Assembly: GCA_964411675.1 (NCBI GenBank)
Contig: CAYPLR010000014.1
Coordinates: 1-40,893 of the forward strand
Direction of reading: 5' to 3'
DNA length: 40,893 bases
Source: JAAYBG01 sp964411675
GTDB taxonomy: Bacteria; Bacillota_I; Bacilli_A; ML615J-28; CAG-698
Of this stretch, positions 33,001 through 40,311 are shown piece by piece; within the stretch, counting starts at the first letter, position 1; every line of letters begins with the position of its first letter. The notes beneath the pieces are model-generated. The model worked only from the letters and a program-made list of their open reading frames with translations, had not been told where the DNA came from and did no database searches. Made by a program: the position numbers and the translations under genes.

Positions 33001-33441
33001 ACCGATTTGATAACGAGTGGTTCAATGACTGGATTTATAAAAGAACCAGCATCAGGGTATCAATGGTATTATCATAAGACAAGTATAGATGCGCTCAATG
33101 GAAGTATTCGTCGTGGTGAGTATGAATTAACACCACAACCTACCGTTCAGTATTCTGACTTGTTGGGATTACTAGATGCCATTCAGGCTATGAATGCAGC
33201 TGGTTTGAACTTTAATAGTATTGATTATAATACGGTGGCAGCTGGTGATCCAGATGAACTTGCTAGTGCTTTATGGGATTATTCCCGCATTATGCGTGGC
33301 TCGATTGCAACATTGCTTAATCATTCATTAAACAGTGTTTCGAATCCAGCAAAACCTGTCTTTACAGATAGCCAGTTTGCTAATAAAGCTGATGTGCTGA
33401 GTGCATTGGTTACTTTTAATGCTTTTGTTGCATTATTATAG
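30031..33441 (+). CDS. Giant CvpA-like membrane protein with repeated ectodomain (paralogue 1)
   Basis: An 1136-residue protein. Residues 1-190 resemble a CvpA-type four-helix domain: helix 1 (about 8-28), a short basic turn (ARGAFKS), helix 2 (35-55), a long third hydrophobic stretch (105-145), a very basic loop (GKKAKEKKKAGSR, 145-157), and helix 4 (160-188). By the positive-inside rule the remaining 940 residues lie outside the cell. That region is acidic, leucine-rich and cysteine-free, made of degenerate helical repeats. Units starting near 607, 688, 766, 850 and 940 share E-L-x-x-x-L/F-x-x-A/S-K-I-L/I-x-G-x followed by S-x-I-L/I-x-x-T-A/S. AAAGGAG precedes ATG. It is clearly paralogous to the protein at 38106-40283. 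Function is unknown. Confidence 0.8.
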   Translation: MLYTDLILYFNVAVIAIIGLGALIGFARGAFKSIYSFIVFVGLLVLGWFLTPIIAKAMMNFDLSKIYAFQVDGVTITKLNDSIALIAGSIFPDMENVIVSGSLAYELVYELIFMVIRIVSFVIWLVLMATIIKVIVKIIQAIILGKKAKEKKKAGSRFIGLIVGAVHGLAIVFIISVILSGVAAVAPVLAISAPNEEELDFNLMINDEKIYLGNVEVSNPNTTEELVKFLGEYRSTLGGKVSGLFKIDQRPFDEYIFSGMLTLKFNDQKVRLMDDLRIVVNIYATLKENITGEINLESVMALDEVVLNEIFSHVSELDLIGVAIPVGVEYLYKQTEEISEETYNALIADILEVDFTAELNHLKTALIAANNAGLFAKHENNQYLLTLNITEVHTIFSNLGKLELVELLGEVGIEFLLNSEKANAFFEKNNIDQTSLNFINVNIATEISNLGEIYESFRGLNLSYDTEGKLVFDAVTDLAINAFASAIYDSQLLANNSGLLAKTVVTVMPAEFQSILEVEDLNEIDFVSLLSLGNVLLKANIMDSEHFDPKDLLTEANIEAISEYISSSELLSSNVGALLETLLTQAGMPITLEISEDIVWSGAEGKVELDALFHSAKILLEKDHLPEDLFTLTETELDNMLASTVIAQAMVKIIEAETTAGGSLEGFLIIDRVDEWYDTYQGSLRIDGQLRKLFASSKILFGENPDFSDMDHLINGNNLLSLTIDDIDLLVDSIILKDSLANQLIKVGIEGVLSVNIALFANEWNSEIKNFILGAKVLFGDDVDLNNITLNVDDVIELSLTDMDKVVNSIILVDTAVDKITELSATGGSMQGVLIIPTNLHKEDYRGTSGELKNFLMAAKIIKGTGSIENVTFDVDQFLGPNQEELLNSKIFEASAIAFIKESDKLVVPQTSETIKFYYLTDTSIVWERTYIGNTITDIGELRKLLAGVSEIIGTSSFADLTFTMDTMLTVNFDQVLESRVLEATIAAMITDLITSGSMTGFIKEPASGYQWYYHKTSIDALNGSIRRGEYELTPQPTVQYSDLLGLLDAIQAMNAAGLNFNSIDYNTVAAGDPDELASALWDYSRIMRGSIATLLNHSLNSVSNPAKPVFTDSQFANKADVLSALVTFNAFVALL

Positions 33442-33454
33442 AGTTTATTATTTC

Positions 33455-33490
33455 ATGGGTAACGGATTTATGCGTTACCCATTTTTTATT
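33455..33490 (+). terminator. Intrinsic terminator of the pdx operon
   Basis: Perfect 10-base stem ATGGGTAACG (33455-33464) with CGTTACCCAT (33473-33482), followed by T residues. Confidence 0.9.
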
Positions 33491-33495
33491 TTATC

Positions 33496-33524
33496 TTTAA
33501 AACAAGATTAGGTTGTGATATAAT
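33496..33524 (+). promoter_or_regulatory. Promoter of the P1 peptidase-racemase operon
   Basis: TATAAT (33519-33524) with extended -10 (TGA before it) and a weak -35 TTTAAA (33496-33501) at 17-base spacing. Confidence 0.6.
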
Positions 33525-33553
33525 TATCGTGGTTTTAAGGAGATAAATTTACT

Positions 33554-34633
33554 ATGGAAAAAAGACGATTTGTTGTGATTGGTGATCTACCTGTTGGTCA
33601 TTTCAATCACATTTGTGATGTTCCTGGTGTGCTTGTTGGTCATTATTCAGTACATAGCAATACACATCATACGGGAGTGACAGCTATTTTACCTCACGAT
33701 GGAAATCTTTTTCGTGATAAAGTAAAGGCAGGTTCTCATGTTTTTAATGGCTTTGGTAAGTCCATTGGTATAATGCAAATCGAAGAATTAGGGATGATAG
33801 AAACGCCAATTCTATTAACAAATACATTAAATGTCGGCAAAGTAAGTGATAGTTTGATTACTTATATGTTGCAAGATAATAAAGAAATAGGGGTTACAAC
33901 GGGAACGATTAATCCCCTTGTTCTTGAGTGTAATGATGGTCGACTAAATCATATTCAAGAGCGAATTTTAAGTGATGAGGCAGTTGTTACGGCTATTAAC
34001 ACAGCAAAACAAGATGTTCAACAAGGAAGTATTGGTGCTGGTAGTGGCATGATTTGCCATGGCTTAAAAGGTGGAATTGGTTCTTCATCGCGAGAAATTA
34101 TCTTTGATAATCAAAAATATCATGTGGGTGTTTTGGTTAACACTAATTTTGGCGCTTCTAATTCAAAATCGCTTCTTTTTAAAGGAAGAGCAATAGGTGA
34201 AAATATTTACAATCGTAATAAAACAAAAAATGAGGATGACAAAGGATCGATTATTGTTGTCATTGCAACAGATATTCCCCTTGAGAGTAGACAACTAAAT
34301 AGAGTATCAAAGCGTGCTGCCTTAGGAATTGCACGAACTGGTTCTTTTGCTGGGAATGGAAGTGGCGATATCATGATTGCCTTTAGTACGGCTAATCGAT
34401 CACAACATTTTGCAAATAGTTGTATCGAAAAGTATGAAATGCTTCGTGATGATTCCTTAGAAAAGGTTTTTAAAGCAGTTGTTTATGCAACTGAAGAAGC
34501 AATTCTTAATTCCATGCTGTACAGTCCAAGTACGACTGGCTATCTAACAACAGCAAAATCAATCAATGAGTATCAAATGTTATATCAAGATTTGTTAATG
34601 GATGAGGGTGATTCGTCAAATGAAAAAATATAA
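33554..34633 (+). CDS. P1 (DmpA/BapA-type) aminopeptidase
   Basis: A 359-residue Ntn-like hydrolase of the P1 family (peptidase S58). Members self-cleave before a nucleophile and remove N-terminal D- or L-amino acids or beta-amino acids from peptides. Recognisable blocks are the N-terminal NHICDVPGVLVGHYSV, GVTAILPH, GAGSGMICHGLKGGIGSSSR, GVLVNTNFGASNSK (where the cleavage and nucleophile region should be), and SFAGNGSGDIMIAFST. No signal peptide is visible, so it should be cytoplasmic. AAGGAGAT precedes ATG 33554. Its end overlaps the following racemase gene by 14 bases, pointing to a shared role in handling D-amino acid or other unusual peptides (inference). Confidence 0.85.
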   Translation: MEKRRFVVIGDLPVGHFNHICDVPGVLVGHYSVHSNTHHTGVTAILPHDGNLFRDKVKAGSHVFNGFGKSIGIMQIEELGMIETPILLTNTLNVGKVSDSLITYMLQDNKEIGVTTGTINPLVLECNDGRLNHIQERILSDEAVVTAINTAKQDVQQGSIGAGSGMICHGLKGGIGSSSREIIFDNQKYHVGVLVNTNFGASNSKSLLFKGRAIGENIYNRNKTKNEDDKGSIIVVIATDIPLESRQLNRVSKRAALGIARTGSFAGNGSGDIMIAFSTANRSQHFANSCIEKYEMLRDDSLEKVFKAVVYATEEAILNSMLYSPSTTGYLTTAKSINEYQMLYQDLLMDEGDSSNEKI

Positions 34634-35333
34634 TTATGATTTGGGTATTATCGGAGGAATGGGACCAGCAGCAACCGCGGAAATCTTTCAAAGGATTGTG
34701 TCTAAAACAAAGGCAAGCAAAGATCAAGAACATATGCGCATTTGTCTTTTGAATAATACAATCATTCCTGATCGCAGTAAGTATCTACTAGAGCATGGCG
34801 ACAATCCGCTTCCCTATCTTAAAAAGAATGTGAGACAGTTAATGAAACTAAGAGTAAAAAGCTTTATTATCGCTTGTAATACAGCTCATTATTTTATTGA
34901 TAACTTGCATTATAACCATCGTAAAATGACTTTTTATAGTATTATCGATGAAACAGTGGCGTATATTAAAACACATTTCCTAGACTATAAAGTATGCATA
35001 CTTGCCACGAAAGGAACCGTAAACACAAAAGTTTATGCTCAAAAGCTCGATGAATTATCGATTCAGCAAATACGATTGAATGAAATTGAGCAAGAAAAAA
35101 TGATGGCAGTTATTAATATGACCAAAGCTGGTTTACCGAAACAGGAGATATTTAAAACGTTAGAATCGGTTGTGGAGAACCTCAGTAAACAAGAAGAAAA
35201 ATGTCTATTTGTCCTAGGATGTACAGAACTCTCTTTGTATAAAGCGGATTTATCTACCCGAGTTATTGTTATTGATGCAATGGATATTTTGATTGAAAAA
35301 GTGATAATGGCAAATAATTTTGAACTAAACTAA
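34620..35333 (+). CDS. Aspartate/glutamate racemase family protein
   Basis: A 237-residue member of the Asp/Glu racemase superfamily (RacX/YgeA-like). The N-terminal LGIIGGMGPAATAEIFQRIV is the family phosphate or carboxylate-binding loop. The two catalytic cysteines appear in IIACNTAHYF (about residue 86) and FVLGCTELSLY (about 201). Racemases of this type interconvert L and D amino acids without PLP. The start at ATG 34620 has GAGGGTG upstream inside the end of the peptidase gene; an in-frame start 18 bases earlier is possible. MurI is longer and carries different neighbours, so a non-cell-wall racemase is more likely. Together with the P1 peptidase it suggests salvage of D-amino acids from peptides. 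Confidence 0.85.
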   Translation: MKKYNYDLGIIGGMGPAATAEIFQRIVSKTKASKDQEHMRICLLNNTIIPDRSKYLLEHGDNPLPYLKKNVRQLMKLRVKSFIIACNTAHYFIDNLHYNHRKMTFYSIIDETVAYIKTHFLDYKVCILATKGTVNTKVYAQKLDELSIQQIRLNEIEQEKMMAVINMTKAGLPKQEIFKTLESVVENLSKQEEKCLFVLGCTELSLYKADLSTRVIVIDAMDILIEKVIMANNFELN

Positions 35334-35358
35334 AAAGCAAGGAATATTCTTGCTTTTT
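35333..35358 (+). terminator. Intrinsic terminator of the peptidase-racemase operon
   Basis: AAAAGCAAG (35333-35341) pairs with CTTGCTTTT (35349-35357) over a 7-base loop. Confidence 0.8.
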
Positions 35359-35361
35359 GTA

Positions 35362-35390
35362 TTGTTCAAAACGAATTAATGTGTTAAAAT
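35362..35390 (+). promoter_or_regulatory. Promoter of the GPH/MFS symporter gene
   Basis: TTGTTC (35362-35367), 17-base spacer, TAAAAT (35385-35390), with TG two bases upstream (extended -10). Confidence 0.6.
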
Positions 35391-35408
35391 GGGAACATAA
35401 TATGCAAA

Positions 35409-35422
35409 GTAATTGCAATTAC
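35409..35422. promoter_or_regulatory. Palindromic operator candidate downstream of the symporter promoter
   Basis: GTAATTGCAATTAC is a perfect 14-base palindrome in the 5' untranslated region, about 12 bases after the predicted transcription start. A repressor there would block elongation or initiation. Confidence 0.5.
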
Positions 35423-35450
35423 AGTTTCACTTTGAAAGGAGAAGAATTTA

Positions 35451-36944
35451 ATGAAATTAAATTCAAAAAAGATTTTTTGGGTTGGTTTTGCGTTTATGAT
35501 TATTTGCCTATTCTGGCAAATTTATGACAACATTGTTGCTAAGATGTTAATTAACTCTTTTGGTCTTGATCAATTTTGGTCAGGTGTCGTTTTAGCAATT
35601 GATAATGTATTGGCTTTATTTATGTTACCCCTATTTGGTGCATTATCTGACAAAACCAAAACAAGATTTGGTAAGAGAACACCATACATATTTTTTGGTA
35701 CTCTAGCGGCAGCTTTACTATTTATGGGTGTTGCAATTTTTGATAATTTGCAACAAAAATCAGTTGAAGGTTATGGCATTCCCAATATTGTAGAAGTATT
35801 GGAAGAAGAAGACCCCAATTATGGTCTTTTCACATTCCGTGATGAAGTTTATGGTGATGAATCAGCAGGAACTTACGGAACCAAAGAAGCAGCAGCAACA
35901 GTAAGAGCTGCAGAAGTATTAGAATATACAAAGGATAATGTTTTATACTTTATTCTCTTTATGGTCATATTATTATTTGTTTTAATTGCGATGGCAACAT
36001 ATCGAACGCCAGCAGTATCGTTGATGCCAGACGTTACTCCAAAACCACTGCGGAGTAAGGCCAATGCCATTATTAATTTAATGGGAACAGCCGGAGGAAT
36101 CATTGCTTTGGCTTATCCAATGGTACTAGCTAAATTTACAGATAGTTACATTGTTACATTTGCTGTTTTGGCATTATTAATGTTTATTTTCTTGGGCATT
36201 TTCTTGCTTAAGGTAAAAGAGCCAAAATTTGTTCAAGAAATGCATGAAGATTCGATTAAATATGGGATTGAAGTGGAAACAACTTCACCTGAAGAGGATA
36301 AAGAGCCAGATATGGCTCCCGATGTAAAGAAAAGTTTTTATTTGATTCTTGCATCAATTATTTTTTGGTTTATGGCCTATAATGCAGCTACTAGTAAGTT
36401 TTCAGTGTTTGCTGAAGATGCCCTAAATATGGGATATAATATTCCTCTACTAATTGCACAAGGAGCAGCTGTTGTTTCTTACATTCCCATTGGTATTATT
36501 GCCAGTAAACATGGGCGTAAACGTACGATTCTTGCTGGGATCATCATTTTATTCGCTGCCTTTGTCATAGGTTCTATTGTAGCCTTTACAAAAACCAAAC
36601 CGTTGATTTATGCAACAATGGGAATTGCTGGTATTGGTTGGGCTACCATTAATGTCAACTCATATCCAATGGTTGTTGAAATGTCAAAAGAAGGTAATAT
36701 TGGTAAATATACGGGCTACTATTATACCGCATCCATGTTTGCTCAAATTATCACACCAATGCTTTCTGGTGCTTTAATGGCATTTGTGAATAATAATGTT
36801 TCTGCGGGCTTTGGTTATCGCGTATTATTCCCTTATTGTGTTTTATTCTGTACTATCGCCTTCATTACGATGAGTAGAGTCAAACATGGAGATTCGAAAC
36901 CAATTCCGGTAAAAGCCATTGAAGCCTATGATGTAGATGATTAA
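35451..36944 (+). CDS. MFS/GPH-type (SLC45-like) sugar-cation symporter
   Basis: A 497-residue transporter with about 12 helices. The major-facilitator motif between helices 2 and 3 is GALSDKTKTRFGKRTPYI, the form found in glycoside-pentoside-hexuronide (GPH) and SLC45-like symporters. A second RKRT-type motif (KHGRKRTILAG, near residue 350) marks the second half. A soluble insertion of about 50 acidic residues (VEGYGIPNIVEVLEEEDP onward) follows helix 3 and is unusual. An acidic central loop (ETTSPEEDKEPDMAPD) joins the halves. GAAAGGAG precedes ATG 35451. It has its own promoter and an operator-like palindrome but no adjacent glycosidase, so the sugar is unknown. Confidence 0.8.
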   Translation: MKLNSKKIFWVGFAFMIICLFWQIYDNIVAKMLINSFGLDQFWSGVVLAIDNVLALFMLPLFGALSDKTKTRFGKRTPYIFFGTLAAALLFMGVAIFDNLQQKSVEGYGIPNIVEVLEEEDPNYGLFTFRDEVYGDESAGTYGTKEAAATVRAAEVLEYTKDNVLYFILFMVILLFVLIAMATYRTPAVSLMPDVTPKPLRSKANAIINLMGTAGGIIALAYPMVLAKFTDSYIVTFAVLALLMFIFLGIFLLKVKEPKFVQEMHEDSIKYGIEVETTSPEEDKEPDMAPDVKKSFYLILASIIFWFMAYNAATSKFSVFAEDALNMGYNIPLLIAQGAAVVSYIPIGIIASKHGRKRTILAGIIILFAAFVIGSIVAFTKTKPLIYATMGIAGIGWATINVNSYPMVVEMSKEGNIGKYTGYYYTASMFAQIITPMLSGALMAFVNNNVSAGFGYRVLFPYCVLFCTIAFITMSRVKHGDSKPIPVKAIEAYDVDD

Positions 36945-36954
36945 AACGATAAAA

Positions 36955-36976
36955 AAAACTACCTACGGGTAGTTTT
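36955..36976. terminator. Hairpin 1 of the intergenic cluster (TACG tetraloop)
   Basis: AAAACTACC (36955-36963), loop TACG, GGTAGTTTT (36968-36976). C(UACG)G is an exceptionally stable RNA tetraloop. Terminator for the symporter gene; the same 22 bases recur at 37164-37185. Confidence 0.7.
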
Positions 36977-36988
36977 CAGACTGATGAC

Positions 36989-37027
36989 AAACTACCTTTT
37001 TGTATTTTAAGAAAAAGGTAGTTTTTT
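36989..37027 (+). terminator. Hairpin 2 of the intergenic cluster (strong terminator)
   Basis: Perfect 13-base stem (36989-37001 with 37012-37024) sharing the ACTACC core of hairpins 1 and 4, then more T. Second, back-up terminator for the symporter. Confidence 0.8.
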
Positions 37028-37138
37028 ATTTTCCCCACACGAGATATAAAAAGAAGCATATTATAGTAATATACCCCCACAAATGCCTATATATGAAATA
37101 AATCCCCACTTAGTAAAAATTAGTAAACAAAAAAATGT

Positions 37139-37161
37139 GAGCGTTGACTTTGTCAACGCTC
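37139..37161. other. Hairpin 3 of the intergenic cluster
   Basis: Perfect 10-base inverted repeat GAGCGTTGAC (37139-37148)/GTCAACGCTC (37152-37161) around a TTT loop, without a T-run. It is more GC-rich than the rest of the gap. The 110 bases between hairpins 2 and 3 hold no gene; repeated CCCCAC triplets occur there. Confidence 0.7.
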
Positions 37162-37163
37162 TG

Positions 37164-37189
37164 AAAACTACCTACGGGTAGTTTTTATT
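37164..37189 (-). terminator. Hairpin 4 (terminator of the HAD gene)
   Basis: Repeat of hairpin 1 (AAAACTACC TACG GGTAGTTTT). It overlaps the last codon region of the minus-strand HAD gene and ends its transcript; it can also act on the plus strand. Confidence 0.7.
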
Positions 37190-37967
37190 TTATAAACTTG
37201 CTCAGGTCTTTGACTGAATTGACAATATAATCAGGTTTAATTGGAGACTCATCAATTGTTTTTTGTGTGCTTTCACCACTTAATACACAAATCGTTGTTG
37301 TTTTTGCATGATATCCAGCTAGGATGTCGGTATAAATTCGATCACCAATTACCGCGATATTTTCATTTTTCACGTTCATCTTTTCAGCAAGAAGGGTAAT
37401 CATATACGGACTAGGCTTACCAATATAAGTTGGAGTTTTTTTGGTTGCAACACTTAGCATGTGACATATACTTCCACAATCGGGAACGTAACGATGATTG
37501 GCTATTGGACACACCAAATCACAATTAGTTGCCAGAAAAATTGCTCCGTCATCAAGAAATTGACAGGCTTTTTCCAACTTTTGATAGGTCAATTCCCGAT
37601 CATAACCAACAACGACAATATCGGGATTTTCTTCAACAAAAACAACATCATAACATTTTAATTCCTCTTCTAGAGATTTTGTTCCAAGAAAATATACTGT
37701 TTTATGAGGATGGTTGGCCTTTAAAAATTCTCCCATGGCCATCCCTGAAGTAAACAGATTGTCTTCTTGGCAAGGAATATTAAGATGATTTAATTTATCT
37801 AAATATGCCTTTTTACTTTTAGAAGAATTGTTAGTCATAAAGACGTATTTTTTCTTTGCTGCAATAATAGCATTAATAAAATCAATAGAACCATCAAATA
37901 AATCATTATCGAGATAAATCGTCCCATCCATATCGAGAAGGAAGAGTTCAATTTTACTGAAATCCAT
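37185..37967 (-). CDS. HAD-superfamily phosphatase, NagD (HAD-IIA) type
   Basis: A 260-residue haloacid-dehalogenase phosphatase. HAD motif I is FLLDMDGTIYLDN (nucleophile and acid aspartates), motif II is FMTNNSSKSKKAYLDKL, and motif III/IV is IAVIGDRIYTDILAG near residue 212. The C2-type cap between motifs II and III marks the NagD/p-nitrophenylphosphatase group, which hydrolyses small phosphates such as nucleotides, sugar phosphates or phosphoglycolate. The start at ATG 37967 follows TGAGGTG on the minus strand; a GTG nine bases upstream is possible. It is divergent from the second giant membrane protein gene, with separate promoters in a 138-base gap. Confidence 0.88.
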   Translation of the reverse strand: MDFSKIELFLLDMDGTIYLDNDLFDGSIDFINAIIAAKKKYVFMTNNSSKSKKAYLDKLNHLNIPCQEDNLFTSGMAMGEFLKANHPHKTVYFLGTKSLEEELKCYDVVFVEENPDIVVVGYDRELTYQKLEKACQFLDDGAIFLATNCDLVCPIANHRYVPDCGSICHMLSVATKKTPTYIGKPSPYMITLLAEKMNVKNENIAVIGDRIYTDILAGYHAKTTTICVLSGESTQKTIDESPIKPDYIVNSVKDLSKFIK

Positions 37968-37989
37968 AATTAACACCTCATGTTATGGT

Positions 37990-38018
37990 ATTTTATCATT
38001 TTTATGAAATAATGTCAA
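37990..38018 (-). promoter_or_regulatory. Promoter of the HAD phosphatase gene
   Basis: Minus strand TTGACA (38013-38018), 17-base spacer, TAAAAT (37990-37995). Confidence 0.7.
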
Positions 38019-38039
38019 AAAGAATATTTTTATGACATA

Positions 38040-38068
38040 TTTACAAATAAAAAAAGGTATGTTATAAT
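38040..38068 (+). promoter_or_regulatory. Promoter of the membrane protein-darA operon
   Basis: TTTACA (38040-38045), 17-base spacer, TATAAT (38063-38068) with extended -10 TG at 38060-38061. Confidence 0.75.
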
Positions 38069-38105
38069 TTGTTTGTCTTTAAGAAGGACATAAGGAGAGA
38101 AATAA

Positions 38106-40283
38106 ATGGGTGGTATCATCAATCTAGATAGTAGTACTATCATCAAAACATTGGATTACCTTGTTATTGCAATCTTTGCAATAAGCGTGATATCGGGATT
38201 TGTAAAAGGCATGTTTAAAACTACGTACAACTTAATTGTTTTTATTGGATTAATGTTGTTAGGATGGTTTTTAATGCCAGCGATCATTGAATTCCTTTTA
38301 GATTATAATTTGTCTTCATTTAATTTGAGTATCAATGGTAGTGCTTTAACTACAATTAGAGAAACACTTCCAGTAATTGTTGGAAGTATGGATGCAACCA
38401 TTGGTTCTTTGATGGTTGAGGGAACAGAAACGTATAATTTAGTATTTGCCTTGGCATTTTCTGCTTTTCGATTAATCCTCATGCTCGTTTGGTTAATATT
38501 AACGTTGACTGTATTTAAGTTTGTATTTTGGATTATATATTTAATCATTCGCCCAAGAAGAAAAGACGCACAGGGAAATATCAAGAAGAAAAGTTTTGCT
38601 TCCCGTTTTGGCGGAGCAGTGATGGGAGGAGCATTCGCTTTCATCATCACGGTGTTAGTTGCCATTCCTTTTGCTGGATTGACTTCCATTGGGAATAGCT
38701 TTGGCGCAATTGCTGGCAATGAAACGGAAGTTAGTTATCATTTTAAAGCGGCAACAACCAATGGATATCTTTTCCTTGAAGAAGAACCAGAAGATCCACT
38801 TGCAGAATTTCAAGAAGTGTTTAATTTTATGTCACAGTTTAGAGGGGATTCCCTATTAGGCCAAATTGGTGGAATTGGTGGTTCTGAGGATGGAGAAAAA
38901 TCGAGTATTGATGAAGCCTTGTTTGATCAATTACTAGAATTTAAATATGGCGATGTGCAAGTTGAATTACGTCAAGAAATAAAAACAATGGCATCAGCAT
39001 ATGTACAAATATATAATGCGACTGGTGGTATTATTAATATGAATACCATTTCTAATCTAGACACCGCAGTTCTTGATTCAGTTCTTGGAAAAATTTCTGA
39101 ATTACAAATATTAAATGTCATTGCACCTGTTGCAATTGAATATGTTGGTAATAATGAAGACATTATCGGTGAATTGAGCGAAGCTGGATTAAGTCAAGAG
39201 GACATCGCCCAAATCATTGAAGATGTTAAAAAGATTGATATTGCTGCGGAAATAGGCACAATAGCCAGTGCGGTTGTTGATTTAGGTAAAAGTGGTCTCT
39301 TTGATGAACAACCAGAGGGAGAAGAAAATAATATCTTTACAACATTACTAAATGCCGATTCAGCAATGTTAGGTAGTGCTATGGATAAACTTGGTGGCTT
39401 AGGCATTTCAGATATGATTGGCTCATTTGGTGCAAATGCTGTTTTGAATGGTCCTATTTTTGAGCAAATATTTACTCAATTTGGAATTAGTAAGGAAGAT
39501 ATCAATTTAGATGGTATTGATTGGGGTAGTGAAATTGCTAATCTTGGTGGTATTATTGATGCCCTACAAGAGATGGGCTTGGTGATTAAAGAAGATGGCT
39601 CAATTGACTTTAGTGATCTATCAACAGAAGGAATTTCTGCATTTGTAGATGAGTTATTCAAATCGACACTTCTAGGCAATAATACAAAGTTAATTGTAGC
39701 AACTGTAAAACAAGCATTACCTGAAGAAGTTCAAGATTTTATTCAAGTAGATGATCTAACAAGCGAAGATTTTAAAGCAATCCTAGAAGTTGGCTCAACG
39801 GTAGCCTCTTACATTGATGAAGAGACAGGGCAAGTTGATTTTGAAGGCTTACTAAAATCTGATGCTGCTGAAAAATTAGGTGAAGCAATAGAAAAATCAG
39901 ACGCAATGGCAAAAACCATTGAAGATACCATGGGGAAAATATTAGAAAATGTTGGTATTGGTATTAACTTTGATGATTTCGATATTACAGGTATTGATTG
40001 GAGTAAGGAAGTTGTTGCTCTTGGAGCAATTATGTCTTCACTTGAAAAATATGGGTTGAAATTCGGCTCAGAAAGTGTATCATTTAATATCAATGACTTC
40101 ACAACAGCTGAAATCGAAGATATGGTGGATACATTATTTACTTCACAAATTTTAAGTAAAAATACTAGAGTTTTGATGCAAGCAATTAAAGATATGGTAC
40201 CCTCAGCTTATAAAGACCAAGTTGAAGTTAAAACTATGACTGCTGCAGAAGTAAAAGCAATATTAAATAATTTAAGAAGTTAA
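38106..40283 (+). CDS. Large CvpA-like membrane protein with repeated ectodomain (paralogue 2)
   Basis: A 725-residue protein with the same plan as the 1136-residue protein at 30031. Residues 12-190 form a CvpA-like four-helix unit: helix 1 (15-36), turn KGMFKT, helix 2 (40-62), long helix 3 (108-148), basic loop RPRRKDAQGNIKKK, helix 4 (170-192). The remaining 530 residues are acidic and rich in Ile, Gly and Asp, and are predicted extracellular. A 92-residue module occurs at 469-560 and again at 629-720; both copies begin GIDW and end with an A-x-x-x-A/S-E-[DV]-x-K-AIL pattern. The module matches residues about 440-530 of the paralogue. A basal promoter and AAGGAG precede ATG 38106. The next gene is a c-di-AMP receptor, 28 bases away. 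Function is unknown. Confidence 0.8.
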   Translation: MGGIINLDSSTIIKTLDYLVIAIFAISVISGFVKGMFKTTYNLIVFIGLMLLGWFLMPAIIEFLLDYNLSSFNLSINGSALTTIRETLPVIVGSMDATIGSLMVEGTETYNLVFALAFSAFRLILMLVWLILTLTVFKFVFWIIYLIIRPRRKDAQGNIKKKSFASRFGGAVMGGAFAFIITVLVAIPFAGLTSIGNSFGAIAGNETEVSYHFKAATTNGYLFLEEEPEDPLAEFQEVFNFMSQFRGDSLLGQIGGIGGSEDGEKSSIDEALFDQLLEFKYGDVQVELRQEIKTMASAYVQIYNATGGIINMNTISNLDTAVLDSVLGKISELQILNVIAPVAIEYVGNNEDIIGELSEAGLSQEDIAQIIEDVKKIDIAAEIGTIASAVVDLGKSGLFDEQPEGEENNIFTTLLNADSAMLGSAMDKLGGLGISDMIGSFGANAVLNGPIFEQIFTQFGISKEDINLDGIDWGSEIANLGGIIDALQEMGLVIKEDGSIDFSDLSTEGISAFVDELFKSTLLGNNTKLIVATVKQALPEEVQDFIQVDDLTSEDFKAILEVGSTVASYIDEETGQVDFEGLLKSDAAEKLGEAIEKSDAMAKTIEDTMGKILENVGIGINFDDFDITGIDWSKEVVALGAIMSSLEKYGLKFGSESVSFNINDFTTAEIEDMVDTLFTSQILSKNTRVLMQAIKDMVPSAYKDQVEVKTMTAAEVKAILNNLRS

Positions 40284-40311
40284 CACTGAATCATATAAAG
40301 GAGGTGCTATA

